Source of the DNA: Tethya wilhelma
Lineage: Eukaryota > Porifera > Demospongiae > Tethyida > Tethyidae
Assembly: GCA_964030475.1 (NCBI GenBank)
Contig: CAXIPT010000002.1
Location: 1,562,519-1,626,518 of the forward strand
Length of the DNA: 64,000 bases
Reading direction: 5' to 3'
The notes beneath the pieces were generated by a model. It did no database searches. It was not told the DNA's origin and was given only the letters and a program-made list of their open reading frames with translations. Both the position numbers and the translations under genes were made by a program. This document shows, in pieces, positions 22,001 through 34,258 of this stretch (position 1 is its first letter; every line of letters begins with the position of its first letter).

Positions 22001-25000
22001 TATGATATGTCAGAGCCTCAGAGTCAGAGGAGTTATGACATTGCGCATCTTTGCATGCTTAATTAGCTCACAAGTGTGTTATTGCATTCCAATCATGTGA
22101 CCACTCGTGTAATATACTTCATAATGAGAGTTGATAACATATTACCTCCTGACCTGCTTGCCAGCTCAGCAATTGAATTAAGGCATGCACTCGTACATGT
22201 TAATTGTACTCCTCTGTATTTATAATGTATACTATTATAGTAAAAATTTCAAAAAATAAGCAGTGTAGGAATGGGCAGTGCGGTAAAAAGTATTGGAACA
22301 AGGATGGTCTCAATTTCGGCACATGACTACTTCATTTTCATTTTTGATTCCTCATTGCTAATTGTCGTAAATGGTTCACAGAATGATCTACTTGAATAGC
22401 TAATCAGTATGGATCACATACTAATGGTTCAAAGCTCTCTTATCACTTAGCTAATAAGTGGAACAAACTATGGCAGGCAGGATTAAATTACTGGCCAAGA
22501 CTTGGGCACAAAAATGAAGTAGTCATGTGCCGAAATTGAGACCATCCTTGTTCCAATACTTTTTACCGCACTGCCCATTCCTACACTGCTTATTTTTTGA
22601 AATTTTTACTACTTGTTCATTCACTTTTTTCAACACTACAGTGAGGAGACTATCAGAGACTGGTTAGTCCCTACAAAAAATTATCTGAGTAGAAGCTATA
22701 TACATTGGCTGCTAGGGTAGCTAATGCGCATGCGCAATTAATAATGCCACGTGGATAATCAATGACCTATGAACTCTACAAGAAGATGGCTACATTCAAG
22801 TACATGAATTTATACTCTCAGTTTCAAAGCTTTCTAGTTTTTGTTTAGGCTTATTTGTGATTAAAACGAGTATCAAGGAATGCAGTACCTATGAAAAGAA
22901 CTTACTTTGTGCTGTCAGAGTTGGCTCAACGCATTCTGGTTCTCTGGAAATGCTTTTCAAGTAAGTCAGTTAGGAAGTAAGTACGTACGTTAGCAGAACA
23001 AAATGGCATTATTGTGGCTTCCCACCAGCTCTCTCTACGAGTGCAGAGAAAAGCCTCTGTGAGTTTTAGGCCTTGCATGCAGTTGATAATCTGTCAGTGA
23101 GAGCCTCTGAGCAAGTTTGAAGACTCAATTTTGTTTGGTTAAATTTTTATGATCATAAACATTTTGTATTGTGCCTATGGGACATTCGGCCCATTCCTAC
23201 TATACGTACTACCGTACGTATGATATTATCTTATAATTATATTATAACACAGATACTGATTGTGTCAATGGCGAGGTTCGTTTGGTCAATGGCAGTACCC
23301 CTTATGAAGGACGTGTGGAAGTGTGCTATAACAGAGCATGGGGATCAGTGTGTGACTCAGGATGGGATGAAGATGCTGCTGCTGTTGTTTGCCAGCAACT
23401 AGGTTACCAAGGAGCAAGTATGTAATATCATTACTATATCCATGATTGCACTTATAGTCAACTAAATCATTGTTCTAACGATACATTCGGTATATATTGA
23501 CAGATGTAACAGCTCTCTATGACTCATACTATGGTGAAGCAAGTGTCACTGAATATCTTTTAAGTGACTTAAGGTGCAGGGGTTATGAAAAGAACTTAAC
23601 AGAGTGTACCAACCAAAGATATATTGCGTATCAAAATTGCTTGCCTGGGAATAGTGCTGGTGTCAGATGTGACAGTACGTATTGAGCATAGTTAAACTTG
23701 TGTATTGCACATTATGTACTTTTTGTGATGTATCAATAGGCACCCTCTGTACCCATGGTGATGTCCGACTTTTTGGTGGATACAGCGATAGAGATGGTGT
23801 GGCTGAAGTGTGCATCAATGGCTACTGGGGAGACATCTGTGACAACTACTGGGACAGAGAAGATGCTGATTTGTTTTGCAGACAACTGTTCAAAGAGAAT
23901 ACATGTATGTTACTAATTTACTACTTAACCGTGTACATGCCTTTAACATGCCAGGAATTTAAAGTGCAACAGAGACATTGTATAGGTGTATGTGACACTA
24001 GTACTAATTAGTGACTGAGCTAAACATATCACATGACTTCCACTATAACTTTTGTATGGATGCATACATGCAGTATCTCTTACTTCACATTGTTGTGCTC
24101 AAAGAAGAAATACAGGAAATACAACTTTAGCTAACTTAAATTGCCCTTTGGAGAATTCTAACATTATTGATTGCCACTTCACTCTGGTTGAAGGCTATAG
24201 CAGCTCTGGATGCAGAATTAATGAAGAATCTATTGTTGGATGCTTTGGTAAATTAATACTTTATACTAAGTCTTGTGGGTTAAGTTTTTCTTAAATTTGT
24301 CTTTACACTATACAATCTGATTTGGTAATGTAGAACTTCATGACTGCACTGATGGTGATGTAAGGTTGGTGAATGGCAGTACAAATTTTGGAAGAGTAGA
24401 AGTGTGTCTAAATAACACATGGGGAACACTACCAACTCAACACTGGTCACTAAATGAAGCAGAAGTTACTTGTAGGCAGCTCACACTGGCCTGGGATTGT
24501 ATGTTTGCCATGCATGCATCTTTTGAATATAAGTTTACTACATTATTTAATTTTCTATTAATTTTTAGGGTCACTTCCAATCACTAATTCTATTTATGGA
24601 CGCGGAAGTGCAAGATTTGAAGTTTATCACTATGATTATCAAGTTTATGAATATAGAGGCTTTCGTGCGTGTCACGGATCTGAAAATTCTTTAATTGATT
24701 GTGATTGGAGATTACCCCGATTCACTTTGACTTCCAATTCAAACTCGTACAATTATGCTTCTGCTGGTGTTATCTGTCAAGGAATTTCACATGGATCTTC
24801 AGCTTGTAAAGAAAACAATATTCGCCTTGTTAATGGAACCATTGCAAATGAAGGCAGAGTGGAGATCTGTGGCTATGGGACTTGGGTTTCTATCTGTGAT
24901 AATAACTGGGGTCTCAACGAAACACAATTTGTTTGTAAACACTTGAAATACCCTTCAAAAGGTATGACATTGTGTTGTAAAATTAAACAACTGTTTACAA

Positions 25001-28000
25001 TAGTCGTATACATATCATCTGTCAATATAAGACTATATTCTTCTCTGTGTATTGCAGGCTCGTTCTACATCACTAACAGTCACTTTGGAGTAAACTATTC
25101 TCTTCCAATAATTGGTCAACTCTCCTGTCCTCATGGAGCCAACAATTTAGAAGAATGTCAACTAATTAACAGAACTGATGGCTGTCACTTTGGCAAGAGT
25201 GTTGGAGTTGTTTGCCAAGGTTAAATTGTTTGCATGATATTTTTAGAATTTGAAAGTATATTTGAGAAACCAATAACATAATATCACTTATATAGCACAT
25301 ACTCAATTGTACACATATTAATTTTATAAATTATTACATATGCAGAAAAAACTTACTACGATGTGTCAGTTGAAGCACCTCAAGGACCCTTTGAGATTGG
25401 ATCTGTTGTTCAACTTAACTGTACAGTGACACCAGCACCAGATAATAGAGCTCCCATAGTGTACCGATGGGAAAGTCCACTGGTTACATTAACAACTATA
25501 ATTCAGAATTTGTCAGTAACCATAACTACGTATCATCCAGTTGATACGTCATACTACTGCCATGTTTACAGTGGCGGAAAGCTTTTAGGAATTGGACGAG
25601 AAGTAATTTCAGTCAAAGGTATATAAAGTTTATTGAACACCTACTATACCATTTATACGTAATCTCCATGTGATGTACAGTAGAAGCTCGATTATCCGAA
25701 CCTTACTTATCTTCAATTATCCGAACAGAGCTAGTTAGCCAAATCCAAACAGACTTAATTTGTCTGCATTTCAAGCTTACCTATGTTATTGTCATTGCAA
25801 CCAGTTGTCTCCATTTTTTGATTGATTCAAGTTTGATCAAAGAAAAAAATATGATCTACCAGTGCTCTGGCATGACAAAGAACTAGACTATCATGGTTAC
25901 TATAATTATGGAGCTGCAAAATGAGCAAAAATTAATTGTTTCAGTTTTCCGAACAAATTGTTTTCTGAACTATGGAAAATTAGCCTGTGCCCAAAGTTTT
26001 TATATAATCGAGGTTCAACTTTATGTATACTTATAACAGCACTAATTTAGTAATCATGAAAGCATGATTGTATTATTGACCTTGCTGATCTATTAAGAGC
26101 CTGCATTATAATTTGTTCATTAATCATGTAGGATTACTTAGTGCCATTACTCCAACAAGTATTGTGGCAGATAATTTTGAGACAATCATCTTACAAGTCA
26201 ACACAACTGATGTTGAAGTCCAATTCCACCTGAGAGAGTTGGCCTGGTACCACAATAGAGAGAGACTTGTTTCCAGTGAACGCATTCTACTCAGTAGAGA
26301 CAATAAGACACTCTCTATACTGAACTCTACTGATGAAGACAATGGAGTGTATGAAGCAATGTTTGAAGGTCTTCTTGTTTATCCTCACAACCAATACTGT
26401 GAACAACTCCACGTCAACTTGCTACGTCACTACCCAATTCTCAAACCTGTGGTGTTTCATGTGGGTACTAAAGGTATGGATTAATTTCAGGAATCTATAT
26501 GCATGATGCCATGTCATATTATTTTCAATGGTTTACATTAATTTTTCGCTTTTTTGTAGCCACTGAATCATTGACATTTTCTTTGAATCAAGGAATTTCT
26601 CTTAGTACAATTGATGATTCTGAATCAGTGATACCACTTACTGATGGAAATAGCATTACCCTTACTGCCAAAGGTTTCATTTCCAAAAGTTTTGAAACTG
26701 ACCAAATCCAAGTGTTGTGGTTCCACAATGGAGCAAAGTTATTATCTTCAAAATCTTTTTTGATATCGAACAAAAGCCTACACCTGTCTAACAGTAGCTA
26801 TCTAATCATCTCACAAAACCTCTCTCTAACTGATGAAGACTACATTGATACTGGAGTGTTCGATATACAGCTTGTTGTTGATGCCTTTGAAAGCTTCTAT
26901 CATCACACTCAATGCCGACCTTACTACTATTCTTTTATCGGTAATCCAAGTCGTTTTGGAAGAAGACGTCTTGTTTTCTCTAAAGCTGAAGTGTATCTAC
27001 CATATGTTGGTTGGTTTTTTTAACTCATATTAGTGCATGTCTGTATTGATTAAACTGTCACGCTCTGTATCATACGTACGGTAGTACGTATAGTAGGAAT
27101 GGGCCGACTGTCCCATAGACACAATACAAAATGTTCATGCTCATAATACTCAAAGAGAAAGATAGCAAAGCCTTAAAACACGTTTAGAGCCTCCCTTAGA
27201 CAGTTTTCACAATGTATGAACACACAAAATACACAGAAACTTCTTACAGCACTCTGGAGAAAGCACTAGCGAGAAGCCATAACAATGCAATTTTGTTTTC
27301 TTCCTAACTGACAAACTTGAACGCAATTTCCAGACAAACAAAATGCATTGAGCCAACTTTAACTGGATAGTAAGACTTCATTTCATCCGAAGTACGCCCT
27401 TTTGTACTTGTTTGATGCCTAAAACTCAACAAATCAAATCTAGGCAGCTATTGAAACTCTGGTATAAAATACTGTACTTTTACGTAGCCATTTTTGTAGG
27501 TAAAGGTCGTCAAAAGACCACGCGGTTTAACTGTATCTAATGCATGCACATGCGCATCTGATGTAGCTGCCTACACAATGACATGCACTTCAAGTCTTGC
27601 TTTTTGTAGAGACTCACTAGTCTCCGCAATTGAGCACCTTTTGTGTTGAAAAAAGTAAATGAACAAGTAGTAAAAATTTTGTAAAAATAAGCAGTGTAGG
27701 AATGGGCAGTGCTGTAAAAAGTGATGGAACAAGGCAAGTCTGATTTCGGCACATGACTACTTCATTAATTTTTTGTGGCTAAAGTAACAGATATTAGTCT
27801 ACACACATTTATTAACTATTTATCCCAGAACTGTAATATATAGCTGTGCCCATTACTAAAATGCTACTGATAATAAGCAATGCCCAGTTACGAGCAAAAC
27901 TTCGCACAAGCAGAGTCAACTGCATATATCTAGTAATAATGTGCTACTATAATTTATGTTTATGTATAATATCTATGATCTGTCCTCAATAAGTCACAAC

Positions 28001-30910
28001 TGAGTCTCTGAGATCAGGAATAAATCTCTACGATAGTATTATAGTGCAAGTTTTGGAATTCTTACAAATAAGCTAATTAGACCAAATTTACTTTGAAGTT
28101 TACATGTTTAACTTAACTGTTTTTATAATTATATCCTTTTCAAGTAGCAACTTTTATCTCATCAAAAATTACTGTATCTAACTACCGTAAAATTAAATAT
28201 AATGAAACCTGTCTTTAGCTAGTATAGTTTCTTAACTTTCTTTAAGAAACTTAGCGTTAGATATGGCAATTAATTAGCTCTTGATGACATAGTGAAAGGA
28301 CTAATCAGTTCAATGCTATCACTCAATCTAGCACAAAAAACAGACAAATTAAGGTCAACTATGTATGATATAGTTAAGTGTAAACATGTTATTGTCTTGA
28401 TGTTATAGATATGAAATATTATAGCCAGGGGAATTTTTGTAGGCTTCTTTGCATTTACTATGTCATCAAGGGTGTAAATCCATCCTGCAACTGGGACAAA
28501 CTAAGGTCAACCACGTGCACGTGCACCAATGCATGTCAACTTTACAGTTATCATACGTACGGTAGTACGTATAGTAGGAATTTATGGAATTCCAAATAGG
28601 ACAAAATTGTCAAACTTGCATTGTCATTCTCAAACTACCCATGGTCATTGTCAAAACTCATGGTCATTCTCAAAACACTCATGGTCATTCTCAAATATCA
28701 TATGTACGGTAGTACGTATAGTAGGAATGGGCCGACTGTCCCATAGACACAATACAAAATGTTTATGCTCATAAACTTTCAGAGAATGACAGCTAAGCCT
28801 TCAGACATGGATTAAAGCCTCCCTTGGATAGTTTTCTAACTGCATACATCAACAAAACTCACAGAAACTTTCTAGAGCACTCTGGAGAGAGCGCTGGCGG
28901 GAAGCCAGAACAGTGCAATTTTGTTTTCTTCTTCCTTCCTTCCTTCCTTTCTTCCTTCCTAACTGACAAACTTGAACGCGATTTCCAGACAAACAAAAGG
29001 CATTCAGCCAGCTTTAACTGTACAGTGCAACTTGACTTCATCCGAACTACGTCCTTTTATACTCGTTTGGTGCCAAAAAGCTATTTAACAAACAAAATCT
29101 AGGCATTTTAAAACTCTGGTATAAAATACTGTACTTGAATGTAGCCATCTTGATGTAGGTAAAGGTCGTCAACAGACCACGTGGTTTGCATGCATATAAT
29201 GCGCATGCGCATCCAGTGTACTTGAAAGCAGTATATAGCTCATGCTTTTTGTAGAGACTGACCAGTCTCTGAAAGCTTATACTCCATTGCAATTGAGCAC
29301 CTTAGTGTTGAAAAAAGTGAACAAACAAGTATAGTAAAAATTTCATAAAAATTAGCAGTGTAGGAATGGGCAGTGCTGTAAAAAGGAAGGAAACAAGGCT
29401 GTGACTTTAAATTTCGGCACATGACTACTTCATTTTCAAAGTTTTCCAAGCTCACATAGGTTGCCTGTATACCTTCTAATTTATTTAAATAAACCATGAC
29501 TTAATTGGAATCAAAATTTAATTATGATTCTATGATAGAGAACACGGAAATGAAGTAGTCATGTGCCGAAATTTAAAGTCACAGCCTTGTTTCCTTCCTT
29601 TTTACAGCACTGCCCATTCCTACACTGCTAATTTTTATGAAATTTTTACTATACTTGTGTATATATGCACTTGTTCAATTTTAGATATGCTTTCATTTCT
29701 TTTTGAAATTGACAAGCCTAGCATCACTTTGGAAGAGAATGCTACCATCACATGCTCTGCCTCTATCGAATACCCTCCACTAACATCAATATCCATTCTT
29801 AAAAATGATATCCTGCTTGGAATAACATCTGAAGGAATACTCAAATTAAACACAAGAGATGTCAACAGCAATGCCTTTGGAATTTATGTATGTGTTATGG
29901 ACTCATCTGGTGTAGTGTTACAGAGAAAACTTCTTCTGAAAGAAAAAGGTGAATCTTGTAGTACAACCACAGACTAAAACATTTTGAGAGAAAATTAATG
30001 TGATTCTGTTGTTTTTTTTATTCATGCAACCTATAATTTATTATTATATAGGATACCTACAACTTAAACTTGATGTCACCCAGTGCTCAAAAGTAATGGC
30101 TACATTGTAATCAAATAAATATACAAACATTGCACTACACACAATTGATGATTAGGTCATGTGGTGTCTTACACTATTGTGTTATTTTTTTCTTTTACCA
30201 TAGAGTATGAATGGCCTTGTTAAAGAGAGTTTAGCCTCTAAAATACAAGATGAGTGCAAATGCAATTTCACTTCTGGAGCATTTGTGAACTCTTCAATCA
30301 AATGTTCTGGTACCAAAATGACCTTTGAAACCATGGTAGAATTCTCCACTGATGATGGAGACGAAACATCCTCTTCGGTCATTAATAGAATTGTCAACCA
30401 AGCTTCTTACTCTGGTTTCTTTCTCAACATGAATGGATCAACTCTCTTTGTAACTGGAGCATATAGTGACTGTTCTCTGCCTGATACACAGCCAGGTACC
30501 ATAACAGCCGGACACACCTCGGCACGCGCAGGTGCTGGTATTGTTGCTGGATCTTTCATTGGTGGTGTTCTAACTGGAATAATAATACTGTCTATTATCA
30601 CCATCATCATGCTGTAAGTTCACAAACGAAAACTATAATTATCATGATTAAAATAAGTAATAAATGATGTGATTGAAAGGTACATGAATGTATTTTGTAC
30701 TGATAAAATTTAGTACTAATTTTCAGAATTCTTAAGAAGAGACAGACAAAATCTTCTCCACCAGCTGTTGAATTAAAGTCTACTGCTCCAAACACTTACA
30801 TTGAGCAATTGCAAGCTCCTAAAATTAAGAAAGCAGAGCAAGTGTTGTATGAGGGTGTGGATGTGGGGAATGATGAAGGCAGGAAGGCCGTTAATGAAGA
30901 GACTATGTGA
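19021..30910 (+). CDS. SRCR x7 - Ig x4 - SEA-like - TM receptor, 19 exons (5' incomplete)
   Basis: Exons: 19021-19161, 19282-19443, 19526-19696, 19787-19970, 20698-20883, 23253-23417, 23504-23674, 23740-23904, 24074-24247, 24334-24498, 24569-24961, 25058-25219, 25346-25618, 26132-26473, 26560-27009, 29685-29948, 30052-30092, 30204-30613, 30727-30910. Nearly all junctions are phase 1, each SRCR domain being split over two exons ([16 protein letters not shown]... VCQQLGY, then C-x(7)-C half ending GVRCD). The first SRCR lacks its N-half. Ig 1 (LNCTV...YYCHVY) and Ig 4 (ITCSAS...YVCVM) have the Cys pair; Ig 2 and 3 do not. A SEA-like module ([12 protein letters not shown]) precedes the membrane span ([20 protein letters not shown]) and a basic stop (LKKRQ). 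The 61-residue tail has YIEQL and VLYEGV. SRCR exon 4 has a frameshift. Predicted cell-surface receptor; ligand unknown. Stop TGA 30908-30910. Confidence 0.8.
20979..22006 (+). mobile_element. Family A element, copy 7 (complete), in a receptor intron
   Basis: The best complete copy, 1,028 bp: arm 1 from 20979, arm 2 about 21273-21376, body with GCGCATGCGC, an expanded GTACGTAAGTACG stretch near 21736-21772, and the perfect hairpin terminus. It is useful as the reference copy. Confidence 0.9.
22007..22237. other. Spacer between two family A copies
   Basis: Non-coding intron sequence between copies 7 and 8; nothing recognised. Confidence 0.5.
22238..23224 (+). mobile_element. Family A element, copy 8 (complete), in the same intron
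   Basis: Same orientation as copy 7 and only 230 bp away. The left end lacks the ACAAGTAG start (begins ATAGTAAAAATTTC). Arm 2, body, GTACGT stretch and perfect hairpin are present. The next SRCR exon starts 28 bp after it. Confidence 0.9.
25678..26025. mobile_element. Tigger/pogo-like MITE in a receptor intron
   Basis: Left end CAGTAGAAGCTCGATTATCC and right end ATAATCGAGGTTCAACTTTA are imperfect inverted repeats, flanked by TA on both sides. The CTCGATTATCCGAA-type terminus is that of Tigger/pogo elements. The internal 300 bp has further TCCGAAC repeats but no ORF. Confidence 0.75.
27069..27766 (-). mobile_element. Family A element, copy 9 (single arm, diverged)
   Basis: Reverse orientation: hairpin terminus at 27069, a body related to but diverged from copies 7 and 8, then one arm (27662-27766). 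The second arm is missing. The body variant is shared with copy at 28697, so it marks a subfamily. Confidence 0.8.
27767..28549. other. Intron sequence
   Basis: Part of the 2.7-kb intron between the third and fourth Ig exons. No gene or repeat recognised. Confidence 0.5.
28550..28582 (-). mobile_element. Solo family A hairpin terminus
   Basis: ATCATACGTACGGTAGTACG followed by TATAGTAGGAAT, then unrelated sequence. Only the terminal hairpin and its first flank are present. Confidence 0.7.
28620..28694. repeat. Short tandem repeat between two family A termini
   Basis: About four imperfect units of roughly 21 bp with core CATGGTCATTCTCAAAA. They fill the space between the solo terminus and the next complete terminus. 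Confidence 0.8.
28697..29658 (-). mobile_element. Family A element, copy 10 (reverse, both arms)
   Basis: Terminus at 28697, body with a (CCTT)n-like run at about 28929-28960, arm 1 at 29326-29436 and the inverse arm at 29548-29658. The fourth Ig exon begins 27 bp after it. Sequence matches the copy 9 subfamily. Confidence 0.85.
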
Positions 30911-33246
30911 GACATTATGTTCTTGGGATCGTTACAGTACGAGTTCAACAGTAATTGCCATGGATAATGTACATACAGTAAATAATAGAATTTACTTTCA
31001 GAGACATAGAATATAACCATAATAAGTTTTGTTTACTGCCAAAATACATTTGTTTGGTGATGTAAGATGTTATGCATATGCATTCTTAACATAATTATTG
31101 TTTGTGCCCTTGTATGGACTGAGTGTGCATGCTACCCAGTCCCTTGTATAACCCTGCTTTATTCATTCAGACTATAATTGTATTTCAAGCCTTACGGATG
31201 TTATATTATAGCTACAATTTACAAAAACCATTGAAATTAAGTAGTACGTGCAGGAATGGGAAAGTTTTGTGTTTTTTGTCCATAACTAGTCCATGCATGC
31301 ACTTATGTTATATGTGTACTACTGGCATAGTAATTGTCCTCCAGTTGACAATATAATATAACAATAATATTTATTATTGGGTGACTGGGAGGGCAATATG
31401 GCTAAATATTGGTTCGAGACTGGAGTATTGGTCCCAACCGAAGGGAGGGCCAATGCAAAAGTCAAGAACCAATATTTTAGCCATATTGTCCGACCAAAGG
31501 AATGCAATATAGGATTTATCATATACTTATCAATAAGGGCTTGAATATTTGCTAGCTACTGAGCTAGCATGTTGTGACTAGTAGTACTACAGTTAGCCAC
31601 AGAAAAAATGAGTTTGAAGCAGGCCTGCAGGAGTAGTGGCCATAGCAAGAGCACAAAATTCATAGCTTTCTCCTGGTTTCTGGCACTATCAACAAGCTTC
31701 AATGCCTTTGACGAGTTCAACTCCCATCTGTCTACAGCAATGGGCAGTGTTTTGTTTACCGGATATAGCATGGGTGGGGTTTAAATTTGCTGTTCGTTTA
31801 GTAGCTGACTCGCTTGTACTGAAGGCTTTCTCTGTGTCAACGAACTAACTTGACTATAATTATAGCGTACTTATAAGCATTCGCATAAAAACTGGCAGTG
31901 GTTTCTATGTATATAGCTGTCTTTTATACCGTAGCAACGATTATCTGTGATTGGTTAAAATTTGCATGTAAAATTGATTTTTGTGCAACATGATTGGCTG
32001 AGCATAGAGCGAACAAATATCTGCAAGCTGGCAATAATATACCAGGGCAATACGGGGAATAATAGCCCGCTTCCTCTGTACTTAACTTAGTATAGTAACT
32101 ATATAAGTATATAATAAATATTGTTAACATTGGAGCAATTTTTTTGTTGTTGTAATAAATTACAAGTCTCTCTTAAACAGTTTGACATAAACACACACAC
32201 ACACACACATACACAACCATTATATGTCATTGTGTATTCACATTTAATGTACACAAACATCTCCACAAAACCACAGACCTGAAGTGGCAAAGGAATGCCT
32301 ACACCATGCACAGCGGTGCATGTGCAGCAACTACAGTAAGATATTATTCTCATTATGGAGAACTCTCCTCCACAGTCGAACCACACACAAATATCTGTTC
32401 CTGATTTTATTTGCAACGTAAGTGGGCGTGACCGGGAAAATGGTGACTTTTTGGCCGTTTGGAGGTACATCTCAACGTACCTGAGCGTTTCCGCGTACGC
32501 GTGTGGTTCGACTGTCCAGCCAAGATTTTACCCTTGATGCTCATGAAGCCATCGTAATTCTGTACTTCCTGTTGTGACTTCAATTAATGTACATTACCCT
32601 GTCAGTTGTTGCAACGTTTATATACACATTGGTTTGGAGGTTGTCTTATTAGCGTAATTGGTAGTATGAGATTGAACTCCATGCAGTCAGGCTGTTATAA
32701 AGTTTACTTGTAATTAGTAACAATTATCACAGTATAAAAGTATATACTACTGTACAGCACAAAATTTTATGACTAAAATCGTTTTCTGAGGCAGCTAAAA
32801 TAGCTAACCTTTGACTACTAAGGCGTAGGAAGCTAGAAAAGCAGTCAAAAAACAGGGAGAACGAGTGGTTTCCAATAGTGCTTGAAGTTTTGGACATTTA
32901 GAAAGTTATTCAATTTTTTCTAGAGGCATTCTTAAACCAGATGGACTTTAGTGGTGGGATATAACCAATTAATGATCTACTATATAATTCTCAGAGGCCA
33001 ATGACTTTGGCAATGAACTAGCAATACAACATTCATCATAGGTGATAATTGACAGACAGTGAATACAATGAGGAAAGGCAGCCATAAAAACCATTAAGAA
33101 TATCAAACAATTCTCATAATTATATATAGTTGCAACTGAGGAAACAAGCCAATAAATTTTTATACAAACTAGAGCATCTAATTTCAGGCAATTACTAAAT
33201 ACATAGTCAAATGAAGACATTATACTGTTAAAGCCAGGTAGGTAGT
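30911..33246. other. Intergenic region with a hairpin and a microsatellite
   Basis: Downstream of the receptor stop. It holds an inverted repeat with 22-bp arms (31394-31415 and 31466-31488, CAATATGGCTAAATATTGG type) and a short (AC)n at about 32188-32216. At 32355-32417 an ATG opens 21 codons (MENSPPQSNHTQISVPDFIC) that end at a good GTAAGT donor; it might be a first exon, but no continuation was found. Confidence 0.5.
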
Positions 33247-33255
33247 GTGATTATC

Positions 33256-34258
33256 ATGTTTGCATCTACGACTCTTAAACTGTTTTTGATTTTGCCTTTG
33301 TTGGTGCTCTCATCTGCTGAGACCTACTATGTCACACCATCATCAAACACCCCATGTCCTGAAGGATCGAGTTCCTTTGTTTCACTCTCTCCCAATATGC
33401 TATATAACAAAAGGAGTGACTACTTTTGCCTCCAACACCACTTTCATCCTTCTACCAGGAAACCACAACCTTAATTCAGAGTTCTCAGTTAATGATATAA
33501 ATGCCTTGTCTATTGTGATGAATCAACATCACCAATTTTGAAGTAAAGGATTTCAACTCAACTATTTTAAAGTTAATGAGTTTAAGGGGAACCCCACTGT
33601 GGTTGCTTACATTTCAATCAGTATAGCATTTGTTACGTTTTTAGCTATCATTCTACAACATATGAATCGATTGATTGTTAACAAGCTATTCCAAAAGATA
33701 ACTTGTAAGCCACCAGTAACAAATACCCAGCCCCTGGACAAACATATTGAGTGGTTCGGATGATGAAAGTAAGAGTGATGCTCTTCCAGAACCCTTGGAT
33801 ACTATTTCCACAATAAATTCGGATAAAGATACTACTGAAAATGGAGATCAACGTAAATCATCCAAAGTGACGTCAACTGAGGATCGAAATACTTGCATTA
33901 GGACACCCATTCAATTGGAATTACCAATACTACTGTAGTAATTTCAATCAAGTCAAACCCAATCACTACAGTGAGGACAAACCTACTGAGAACAGACCCT
34001 TTCAGGATACTCATAATCCAGAAGATGAATGCTCTCATGAAAAAGCTTATAATCATGGCTTGTAAAAAAGCTAAAGCATGCGATGACTTCTCCTTTCACA
34101 TCTCTCAATTGGAGAAGGTCTTTATTGAAATGTCTATACCTTGGTGGCTGGATGTCAATGCTCTACCATGCCCCACCTCCTTCCTTCACAGGAAGAGGAC
34201 GACCAGTCAGAGGATGATGATGGGAATTCTCCTCTACTACCATAAGATCAACAATTAA
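33256..34258 (+). pseudogene. Broken secreted/membrane protein of the YYVTPS family
   Basis: It starts with a clear signal peptide (MFASTTLKLFLILPLLVLSS) followed by AETYYVTPSSNTPCP, a start I recognise from a large sponge family of beta-helix-like surface proteins. A frameshift near 33400 moves the continuation (FASNTTFILLPGNHNLNSEF) into another frame. After about 33570 a membrane span (YISISIAFVTFLAIILQHM) and a Ser/Asp-rich tail follow, with further shifts. The repeat-rich ectodomain expected between them is almost entirely missing. A deleted, frameshifted relic. Family name and function are not established. Confidence 0.5.

Noticed and set aside
28620..28694. CRISPR-like array
   Set aside because: Only four imperfect 21-bp units with no spacers of even length, in an animal intron.
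31400..31470. tRNA-like B box (GGTTCGAGAC)
   Set aside because: No A box or cloverleaf; it is part of a simple inverted repeat.
32355..32417. First exon of a new gene
   Set aside because: Start and donor look acceptable but no continuation in phase was found downstream, so it stays a note only.
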